Positions 55,242 through 62,448 of a stretch of DNA of 64,000 bases are shown here, piece after piece. This DNA comes from Tepidanaerobacter syntrophicus (GTDB lineage: Bacteria; Bacillota; Thermosediminibacteria; Thermosediminibacterales; Tepidanaerobacteraceae). Where the stretch lies: contig NZ_DF977003.1 of the NCBI RefSeq assembly GCF_001485475.2, forward strand, positions 1 to 64,000, in the 5' to 3' direction. The position numbers were made by a program, and so were the translations under genes. Each line of letters begins with the position of its first letter. Position 1 is the stretch's first letter. The notes beneath the pieces are model-generated. The model had not been told where the DNA came from. It ran no database searches and was given only the letters and a program-made list of their open reading frames with translations.

Positions 55242-56191
55242 ATATAGGCATATCAATCTTGCTTGCATTTTTACTTGATATAATTTTGGGTGACCCTAGA
55301 AGGCCCACACATCCTGTAGTGCTTATAGGTAGGTTTATAAGCTTTTTAGAAAATTGCCTTAGAACTGTTTTTAAGACATCAAAAGGCCTGAAAGCAGCAG
55401 GGATTATCTTATGGGTAATCGTTGTTTTTACTGTATATTTCGTAACTTTCTTTATAATTAAGACAGCAAGTAATTTTAACTGGTTTTTAGATCAAATAAT
55501 AAATATCTGGCTTTTATATACCGCCTTTGCCCTAAAAAATTTATCTGAGGAAGCCTTTAAAATCTTTGAAGAATTAAAGAAAAACAATATAGAAAGTGCA
55601 AGAAAAAGACTTTCTTTTATTGTGGGCAGAGACACTGTAAATCTTGACTCAAGAGAAATATGCCGAGCCGTGGTTGAAACAGTTGCCGAAAACACTATGG
55701 ATGGTATAATATCTCCATTGTTTTATGCTTTTATCGGCGGCGCTCCCTTGGCATTAGCTTATAAAGCGATAAATACGCTGGATTCGATGGTGGGCTACAA
55801 AAATAAAAGATATAAAGATTTGGGATGGTTTTCTGCAAAAATGGACGATATAGCGAATTTTATTCCTGCAAGAATCGGTGGTATTTTAATGCTCCTTGCG
55901 TCATCTTTTATGCGCCTTAATACAAGAGGCGGCTTAAAGACTTTAATCTCTGATGCTAAAAAGCATGAAAGTCCCAACAGTGGTATACCTGAGGCTATAA
56001 CAGCAGGAGTGCTAGGCATCAGGCTCGGAGGATATAATTCATACGGAGGCGTAATGAGTTTTAGAGAATATATGGGAGAAAACTTTAGAGAAATTGTGCT
56101 GGAAGATATAAAAACTACAGTAAAGCTCAGCATATTAACATCGATTTTAGGCCTTATTATTGGTGAAGTAATCCGCTGCGCAATTTTATAA
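55238..56191 (+). CDS. cbiB: Adenosylcobinamide-phosphate synthase
   Basis: About 317 aa, polytopic membrane protein (four to five helices) with GDPRRPTHPVVLIGR and RAVVETVAENTMDGI conserved motifs. It joins cobyric acid to aminopropanol phosphate. ATG 55238 after AGAGGACAACTT is chosen over an upstream frame start inside cobD. Confidence 0.95.
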   Translation: MNIGISILLAFLLDIILGDPRRPTHPVVLIGRFISFLENCLRTVFKTSKGLKAAGIILWVIVVFTVYFVTFFIIKTASNFNWFLDQIINIWLLYTAFALKNLSEEAFKIFEELKKNNIESARKRLSFIVGRDTVNLDSREICRAVVETVAENTMDGIISPLFYAFIGGAPLALAYKAINTLDSMVGYKNKRYKDLGWFSAKMDDIANFIPARIGGILMLLASSFMRLNTRGGLKTLISDAKKHESPNSGIPEAITAGVLGIRLGGYNSYGGVMSFREYMGENFREIVLEDIKTTVKLSILTSILGLIIGEVIRCAIL

Positions 56192-56214
56192 AGAGAAGGG
56201 AGAACTGCTGATAA

Positions 56215-56952
56215 ATGGGATTTTACGTATCACTGCTATTTTTAACTCGCTTGCCACTGCCTCAAATAGAACTCGACGATGAAAAGATTGCTTCTTCTTT
56301 GCCGTTTTTTCCGGTGGCAGGTGCGATAATAGGCGGTTTTTTAGCCCTTGTATATGTTTTGGCTCAAAAAATAATGCCGCTTAGCGCTGCGGCAGGTATA
56401 GCCACTGCCTTTCATGTCGCTATGACCGGTGGCATGCATTTAGATGGTTTTGCCGATACAACAGATGCAATTTTTTGTTATGGAGATAGAGAAAAAAAAC
56501 TGGCCGTTATGAAAGATAGTTGTTCAGGGGCTTATGGAGTCATAGGGATTGTATTGATAATCTTGCTTAAATTTCTTTTTATTTTTTCGCTTCCTGAAAA
56601 ATGGATGATATCTTCTTTGATTTGTTTCCCGGTGATAAGCCGATGGATAATGACATATTCTATGGTGTTTTATCCTTATATTCGCAAGAAAGGTTTAGGC
56701 AAGGCTTTTACAGGACAAAGCATTTCTTCCTTTACTATGGCAAGCGTTTTCACTTTATTAATAATATACTTTACCGCCGGCCCCAAAGGAATCGCTGCTA
56801 GCTTTATAACATTTTTGTGCGGTTTTGCTTTTATAAAATATATAATTAGACAATTCGGAGGTATGACGGGGGATACATACGGAGCAACTAATGAATTTTG
56901 CGAAACGGTTGCTTTGCTGATTTTTTTGATAATTTCCTTTAAGATTGGGTGA
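56215..56952 (+). CDS. cobS: Cobalamin synthase (cobalamin-5-phosphate synthase)
   Basis: A 245-aa membrane protein with six helices and the metal-binding DGFADTTDAIFCYG motif plus DSCSGAYGV. It joins activated cobinamide to the lower-ligand nucleoside. ATG 56215 with GAAGGGAG upstream. No cobT nearby. Confidence 0.95.
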   Translation: MGFYVSLLFLTRLPLPQIELDDEKIASSLPFFPVAGAIIGGFLALVYVLAQKIMPLSAAAGIATAFHVAMTGGMHLDGFADTTDAIFCYGDREKKLAVMKDSCSGAYGVIGIVLIILLKFLFIFSLPEKWMISSLICFPVISRWIMTYSMVFYPYIRKKGLGKAFTGQSISSFTMASVFTLLIIYFTAGPKGIAASFITFLCGFAFIKYIIRQFGGMTGDTYGATNEFCETVALLIFLIISFKIG

Positions 56953-56956
56953 TATT

Positions 56957-57586
56957 TTGACAAGATTTTTTTTAGTAAGACATGGTGAGACCATCTGGAA
57001 TACAGAAAAGAAATACCAAGGACAATCAGATATACCACTTGCTGAAGAGGGTAGGTTTCAAGCCGAGTGCCTTGCGGATAAATTAAAGGACGAAAAACTC
57101 GACGGTGTATTTGCAAGCGACCTGAAAAGGACTATAGAAACCGCTGAAATCATAGCAAAGCCCCACAATCTAAAAGTAGTGCCGACAAAAATGATAAGGG
57201 AACTCTCTTTTGGTATATGGGAGGGGCTGACCTATGAAGAAATAATGGAAAAATGGGCACAAGAATACCAAAATTGGATAGATAACCCTTATTATACTAG
57301 ACCGCCAGAGGGAGAAAGTCTTTCTGAATTATGCCAAAGGGTATCGAAATTTTTAATGGAGACTGCAAAAAATAATCCAGATGGGCGCATCCTGGTAGTA
57401 AGCCATGCTGGTCCTATAAGGGCTATGCTTTTTACCCTTCTCGACTTAAAGCCAAGTTTTTTCTGGAAGTTTAAAATAAGCAATACATCCCTTACTATTA
57501 TCGAATATGATGGCCAAAAGGAACTTAGGGAAAGCGATGCTTTTATAGTTACGGTAAATAACACCAGCCACCTAGGTATAATATAG
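56957..57586 (+). CDS. cobC: Histidine phosphatase, alpha-ribazole phosphatase (CobC-like)
   Basis: A 209-aa phosphoglycerate-mutase-like phosphatase with LVRHGETIWN (catalytic His) and VSHAGPIRAML. As last gene of the operon after cobS it probably removes the phosphate from alpha-ribazole or cobalamin 5-phosphate. TTG 56957 with GGGTGAT upstream; the ORF overlaps cobS only in its non-coding extension. Confidence 0.88.
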   Translation: MTRFFLVRHGETIWNTEKKYQGQSDIPLAEEGRFQAECLADKLKDEKLDGVFASDLKRTIETAEIIAKPHNLKVVPTKMIRELSFGIWEGLTYEEIMEKWAQEYQNWIDNPYYTRPPEGESLSELCQRVSKFLMETAKNNPDGRILVVSHAGPIRAMLFTLLDLKPSFFWKFKISNTSLTIIEYDGQKELRESDAFIVTVNNTSHLGII

Positions 57587-57741
57587 AGGTGTAAACACTA
57601 TATGGTGTATTGACACCTCCTATGATTTTTATGTTTGCGATTGTCAGTTGCTTTTATTTTATCATAGGAGTTTATTCTTTGTTATAGTTAATTCTGCTTA
57701 TAGCTAAAGCCTTTTTATCCACTGGCATAGCGCCAGTGGAT
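57586..57741. repeat. Cluster of hairpins after the cobalamin operon
   Basis: Three inverted repeats: GAGGTGT/ACACCTC (57586-57592 and 57613-57619), CTCCTATGAT/ATCATAGGAG (57617-57626 and 57661-57670), and a 10-bp perfect ATCCACTGGC/GCCAGTGGAT hairpin ending at 57741. The first two share bases, so they exclude each other. None has a clean T-run for the plus strand. Confidence 0.5.
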
Positions 57742-57758
57742 ATCTATACAAAAGAAAA

Positions 57759-57782
57759 GTGGCCAGTTCTAAAACTGACCAC
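57759..57782 (-). terminator. Terminator of the Nfu gene
   Basis: On the minus strand GTGGTCAGTT pairs with AACTGGCCAC, then TTTTCTTTT follows. It lies just after the gene's stop at 57794. Confidence 0.8.
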
Positions 57783-57793
57783 TAAAATTACGA

Positions 57794-58018
57794 TTAAACC
57801 TGCTGAACTTCTTTGACTTCAGGGATTTCATCTTTTAAAACTTCTTCTATACCGTTTTTTAGCGTCATAGTTGCAAATGGGCAACCGCCGCAGGCTCCGG
57901 AAAGACGTACCTTTACTATGCCAGTAGCTTCGTCTGCATCTACCAGCTCAACATCTCCGCCATCTGCTTGAAGCGACGGACGAATTTTATCTAAAATATC
58001 CTGCACCTTTTCCTTCAA
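57794..58018 (-). CDS. NifU/Nfu C-terminal-type iron-sulfur scaffold
   Basis: A 74-aa protein consisting of one NifU C-terminal domain: [15 protein letters not shown] and [11 protein letters not shown] (CxxC for the transient cluster). It is a stand-alone Nfu scaffold or carrier for [4Fe-4S] clusters, common in clostridia. The likely start is TTG 58018, 8 nt after AAAGGAG; an in-frame TTG at 58027 is too close to the site. Confidence 0.92.
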   Translation of the reverse strand: MKEKVQDILDKIRPSLQADGGDVELVDADEATGIVKVRLSGACGGCPFATMTLKNGIEEVLKDEIPEVKEVQQV

Positions 58019-58121
58019 ATCAAACAACTCCTTTCAAATACATCTTATTTAAAATCATTCTTATTATAACAGATAATATTCTTATATTCAACGAAAAAAA
58101 TTATAAGTATTTACAAATAGA

Positions 58122-58544
58122 CTACTCGTCTTTTAATATTTGCTTATTCTTTTTCTGTGAAACGTACTGCATTAACAAGTTTACAGCTAAAAATCCCACA
58201 AAGAAAGTAATCGCACCGATAAAAAGTTCAAGAAGATCAGTGTTTTTAAAATACCGATAATTTACGGCAGAATATACAATTGATGCTATTATAGATGATG
58301 GAATGATGCGTTTTACGCTGACTTTACCGGTATAAATGCCTGAGCTTATCCGTTTTACAGCTAAATAAATACTTGTTCCAAAAAATAGCAAAGCTAAGTC
58401 CCAATAACTTGAGATCGGCTGGTGGAACAAAAATTGCCTGCAGAGTATATCAAATAAAAGCCCAAAAAATAAAATTGTAAAGCCCAGGCTGTTTTGCTTC
58501 ATGGCTTCTTGAATAATCCTTTCGTCCCGAACTGGTTTTTTCAT
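58122..58544 (-). CDS. Small membrane protein (DUF6773-like) paired with XRE regulator
   Basis: A 140-aa protein with four hydrophobic helices (about 18-36, 42-60, 78-98 and 108-127) between charged ends. It overlaps the XRE gene by 4 nt and so is co-translated. Such regulator/membrane protein pairs are common in Firmicutes; the role is not known. Family name is tentative. Confidence 0.7.
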   Translation of the reverse strand: MKKPVRDERIIQEAMKQNSLGFTILFFGLLFDILCRQFLFHQPISSYWDLALLFFGTSIYLAVKRISSGIYTGKVSVKRIIPSSIIASIVYSAVNYRYFKNTDLLELFIGAITFFVGFLAVNLLMQYVSQKKNKQILKDE

Positions 58545-58747
58545 TTATTATCTTCCTCCTTAATCCAAAATAGATCGTCCAGAGTTTTATCTAAAACATG
58601 ACATATGGAAAGACATAACTTCAGTGAAGGATTATATTTACCTTTTTCGATCAGATGAATTGTTTGTCGCGTGACATCCACAGCATCTGCCAGCTCTTGC
58701 TGGGTTAGGCCCTTCTCCATTCTAGCTAATTTAATGCGGTTAATCAA
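58541..58747 (-). CDS. XRE/Cro-like HTH transcriptional regulator
   Basis: A 68-aa HTH_3 protein: LARMEKGLTQQELADAVDVTRQTIHLIEKGKYNPS is the complete helix-turn-helix. It is of the short YozG/Xre type seen with small membrane proteins. TTG start at 58747 with AAAGGAGGTG. Confidence 0.92.
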   Translation of the reverse strand: MINRIKLARMEKGLTQQELADAVDVTRQTIHLIEKGKYNPSLKLCLSICHVLDKTLDDLFWIKEEDNK

Positions 58748-58770
58748 ACCCCGGCACCTCCTTTATCTAT

Positions 58771-58798
58771 ATTGTAACATATATATTACTAAAGTCAA
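58771..58798 (-). promoter_or_regulatory. Promoter of XRE regulator
   Basis: Minus strand TTGACT (58798-58793), 16-nt spacer, TACAAT (58776-58771), with AT-rich dyad sequences around it that may serve autoregulation. Confidence 0.6.
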
Positions 58799-58894
58799 AT
58801 ATATTTTACAAATAATGACGAACTTATTTGAAAAATTATTAAATAAGGCTAATATCCGAGGCTAAAACGACTTTCTATACTGAACATACCAGCC

Positions 58895-58966
58895 TGTCAT
58901 CTTAAACGCAGTGAAGGATCCTTGTAAGAACTAAATAAGATTCTTCGCTGTGCTCAGAATGATAGA
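58895..58966. repeat. REP-like palindromic element
   Basis: A roughly 72-nt imperfect palindrome: TGTCATCTTAAACGCAGTGAAGGATCC on the left and AGATTCTTCGCTGTGCTCAGAATGATAGA on the right. Similar GTCAT...GAAGGATCC/GAAGAATCT elements are widely repeated in bacterial genomes. It explains a spurious minus-strand ORF here. It lies in the 344-nt gap 58748-59091. Confidence 0.75.
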
Positions 58967-59004
58967 CCGTTACTAAAAAAAACAATTTTTGACAAGGGAA
59001 TTGG

Positions 59005-59033
59005 TTGGGTTTTTCGCTGTTACCTGCTATAAT
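59005..59033 (+). promoter_or_regulatory. Promoter of the GHL10 gene
   Basis: TTGGGT (59005-59010), 17-nt spacer, TATAAT (59028-59033) with a TGn extended -10. Confidence 0.6.
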
Positions 59034-59091
59034 TGATACATACTGATATATACAATGTATCTTGTCCAAAACTCGAAAGGAGTTAAACGAT

Positions 59092-62000
59092 TTGAAAGTT
59101 ACCAAGACCATCGCACTAGGCGCTTTTATCGCGGCTCTCTTCATGATGCAGTTTAGTGCAGGAGCCAGCACTATGGATATAGCGGCATCCGGCATGCCAA
59201 AGATTGTCTTTGAAAATGGCGCCGCCTGCTTCATAGATTTGGTTGATAAAGAGCGAGAGCAAGAGCAAGTTGCGATTTATACCAGAAATTTTGGAGAATA
59301 CACAAAACCTTTTACCAATGGTATTGTTGAACTAGTAATTGTAAATAATATAGTAGCATATAAAAATACCAACGGACTCAAAGGCACTTATATCCCGGCA
59401 GACGGCTATGTTATTTCATATGCAACAGAGAAGGCCGATTCTGTAGAAAATGTTAATATAGGTGATGAAGCAGCACTTATAAATTTGGATGTGCCTATTC
59501 TGCCTGAGAAGTATTTTAAACTAGGGGATTTGATTATACCGATAGATGATGTCAATTCACAAAGAAATGCAAATTGCATCGTATTATATGATTCGTCCTA
59601 TGGAAAGTCTACAAAGACTAATGGGTGGGGAATGGAATTAACGGTGGTGGACGGAGCTGTTTGTGATATCGCTGATATAAAAAATGACGGCGGAGTAGTA
59701 GACAACAACTCGCCCATACCATCAAACGGGGTAGTTATATCAATACATTCCGGGAATTCCTTCTATAATCAGCTGCATGAAAACGTCAAACTCGGTGATA
59801 AAGTAACAGTCGTAACAGATAATATGAAACTTTACAGTGCCGGCAAGAATACATATGATGCGTTTAACCCCATGTCTATTGAAGATAATCCCTTGGCTTG
59901 GGACAAGAAAAATGACAAGCCATATGATGGTTTCCGCGGTCCGGACCAGATAATAATCTACGACTCAAGTTACGGTGATTATACCGGCACAAACCCATAC
60001 GGCTATGAAGTGGCTGTTCAAGAAGACGGTAAAATAGTGAATGTGGGTGGAAACAATCTGCAAATCCCAGATGGCGGGTTTGTAATATCCGGTCACGGAA
60101 TCCGAGCAAATTGGCTGCAAAGTTACGCTCGTTTAGGGTCAAGAGTGATCTTGAATAAAGAGAAACATGAAGTAAGGATTATTTTCACACCGGATTCTTA
60201 TGTTGGCACAGCCGACCTTGCCATAGAAGCGGCTCAGGATTGTTTGAATTTGGCTAAAATACAATATATCGATATTGATTATGATGAAATACAAAATAAA
60301 ATAGATTTGACCAAATCCCAAATGCAAAAAGTGCATGAACTGTTAAGTCAAGGTGATTACAGAGAGCTGATACAAACCGTAAATGATATACAAAATGAGG
60401 TAAATATAGCTTATTATATGACATTTGAATCACCAAAAGTTGAAAACAGGGCGGTATGGCACAGGCCCCGGGAAACCAGCATTGATGAAGTAAAACAGCG
60501 CCTTGACATGCTGCAAGATATCAATATAAATACCGTTTATCTTGAAACGTACTGGAATGGATACAGCATATACCCGACAAATAATGAAATCATGGAGCAT
60601 AATCCTATATATAATGGGTTTGATGTGCTGCAAGCATATATTACAGAGGCACATGCCAGAGGAATAAAGCTTTATGCGTGGGTTGAGGATTTTTTGGTAG
60701 GTCAAAATGTAGCACAGAAAAAGCCTGAATGGATGATTGAGAGCAAGCAGGGCGATAGATACTTTAAAGACAGTTTGGGAACTAAATATTATTACCTGAA
60801 TCCGGCCCTGCCCGAAGTTCGTGATTTTATATCAGGAATGTATAAAGAACTTGTCAAAAAATATGACATTGACGGCGTACAGTTTGACTATATGAGATAT
60901 CCGGAGTCTGGTGATTATTCTAATGATTTCGGGTACGATTCATACACACGGCAGCTTTTCAAAAATTACGCTGGAGCCGATCCTGCATCATTGACTGCGG
61001 AGGATGAATTGTGGCAGGATTGGTGCGATTTTAGAGTCGGCATAATAAATTCCTTTGCATACAGGGTTATTTCGGAAGTCAAGTCTATAAAACCGGATAT
61101 TCAAATATCTATAGATGTATGGCCGGATTATAACAAGACTATAATAGACACATTTCAAAATCCAAAGGATTGGATATCGCAGGATTATATTAACACAATA
61201 ATACCTATGTCATATTATCTTTACGAACAGCCGGTTGTTGAAGATATAAATAAAACACAAGCTTTTGCCAAAGGACATGCGCAGGTAAATGTGGGGCTTG
61301 CCACAACTACAAAACCTGATATACAGATATTTTTAAGGCAAATTGCAGCTGCAAGAGCCGCATCTGCAAACGGTGTAGGAATTTTTGAACTTCAGTCGCT
61401 TTTTAGCGGAGGATATGACAGCGCGCTAAAACTCGGCGTGTTCAGACAGCCTGCAATTACAACGGAAGATACCGAGCAATCTGTAAACCTTATGTTTTCC
61501 GATATTTTAAGAAAGATCGATGACATATATTTAAAATATGGCGGCATGGATAATAAGGAGGCTCAGAAATATAAAGAACTCGTCAGGAACATTAAAGTTG
61601 ATTTTAAAAATGATAAAGATGCGGCAAAAAGTGCAGGTTCAATTAAAAGTAACATTGAAGATTTAATTGATATAGTTGACAGCGATGAAACTCTAAATAT
61701 GCAAGTAGCCGCGAAAATCAAGGCAGACCTTAATGCTGCGCTTAATATCTTAGAAGAATATATTTCAAATCATAGTTTTATGGCAAACCATAAAGTCAGG
61801 GAATTTCAGGCTGTGATACCGGTAAAGATGCTGAAGGAGGAAAAAGAAGCGCCTTTGAAGGCGAAAGCCGTATTTTGCGATAACAGCTCTGCCATTATGT
61901 ATCTTGACAGCAGTCAATATAATATAATCACCAGCGATGCCCAAATAGCCGATATTGATGATGATGTCCTTAGAATCAACAAAAAAGGAAGAGCAACAGT

Positions 62001-62376
62001 CATAATCGAAATCTTGGATACCTTTAATTTTGACACTTACAAAAGTGCGGATAATAAGATAAGATTTACAGTAAATAAGAATAATAAAGATGTGGTAGCA
62101 AGTTCGGATTTAGGAAAACTGACCGCATCGGATGTAACTGATACACAAGCCGCCTTAAGCTTTACCGCAACGGTGGTTGATTCAGATATTGCAGGATATA
62201 CGCTTTATCGCAATGGTAAAAAGATATCCGGAAATTTTGATGGAATTTTTATAGATGAAAACCTCCAGCCTGATACAATATACTATTATGAAATACGAGG
62301 TTTTGACGCTTCCGGGAAAAAGATATTCAGAAGCAATCAAACAACAATCAGAACAAAGGCAAAAGTAATGGAATAA
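59092..62376 (+). CDS. Secreted GHL10 (glycosyl hydrolase-like) protein with N-terminal repeats and FnIII
   Basis: About 1094 aa. A signal peptide (residues 1-~25) leads to three related ~110-aa repeats (each starting I.IYDSSYG- or IYTRNFG-like), then a helical stretch (about 365-445), a GHL10/DUF187 TIM barrel (about 455-790, with NTVYLETYWNGY, VQFDYMRYP), a helical segment (about 810-890), an Ig-like part and a C-terminal FnIII domain (about 1000-1090). GHL10 proteins cut or bind cell-wall or biofilm glycans. The start is TTG 59092, 8 nt after AAAGGAG. Confidence 0.85.
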   Translation: MKVTKTIALGAFIAALFMMQFSAGASTMDIAASGMPKIVFENGAACFIDLVDKEREQEQVAIYTRNFGEYTKPFTNGIVELVIVNNIVAYKNTNGLKGTYIPADGYVISYATEKADSVENVNIGDEAALINLDVPILPEKYFKLGDLIIPIDDVNSQRNANCIVLYDSSYGKSTKTNGWGMELTVVDGAVCDIADIKNDGGVVDNNSPIPSNGVVISIHSGNSFYNQLHENVKLGDKVTVVTDNMKLYSAGKNTYDAFNPMSIEDNPLAWDKKNDKPYDGFRGPDQIIIYDSSYGDYTGTNPYGYEVAVQEDGKIVNVGGNNLQIPDGGFVISGHGIRANWLQSYARLGSRVILNKEKHEVRIIFTPDSYVGTADLAIEAAQDCLNLAKIQYIDIDYDEIQNKIDLTKSQMQKVHELLSQGDYRELIQTVNDIQNEVNIAYYMTFESPKVENRAVWHRPRETSIDEVKQRLDMLQDININTVYLETYWNGYSIYPTNNEIMEHNPIYNGFDVLQAYITEAHARGIKLYAWVEDFLVGQNVAQKKPEWMIESKQGDRYFKDSLGTKYYYLNPALPEVRDFISGMYKELVKKYDIDGVQFDYMRYPESGDYSNDFGYDSYTRQLFKNYAGADPASLTAEDELWQDWCDFRVGIINSFAYRVISEVKSIKPDIQISIDVWPDYNKTIIDTFQNPKDWISQDYINTIIPMSYYLYEQPVVEDINKTQAFAKGHAQVNVGLATTTKPDIQIFLRQIAAARAASANGVGIFELQSLFSGGYDSALKLGVFRQPAITTEDTEQSVNLMFSDILRKIDDIYLKYGGMDNKEAQKYKELVRNIKVDFKNDKDAAKSAGSIKSNIEDLIDIVDSDETLNMQVAAKIKADLNAALNILEEYISNHSFMANHKVREFQAVIPVKMLKEEKEAPLKAKAVFCDNSSAIMYLDSSQYNIITSDAQIADIDDDVLRINKKGRATVIIEILDTFNFDTYKSADNKIRFTVNKNNKDVVASSDLGKLTASDVTDTQAALSFTATVVDSDIAGYTLYRNGKKISGNFDGIFIDENLQPDTIYYYEIRGFDASGKKIFRSNQTTIRTKAKVME

Positions 62377-62448
62377 GGATATTTGAAACTGGTGAATTTT
62401 TATGGATTAACAAGGTACTGATATTTCATTATATTTGGAGGCAGCGCT

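Noticed and set aside
58902-59234. 110-aa minus-strand ORF upstream of the GHL10 gene
   Set aside because: Its C-terminus is a translation of the REP-like palindrome and the rest is antisense to the real coding region; no ribosome site.
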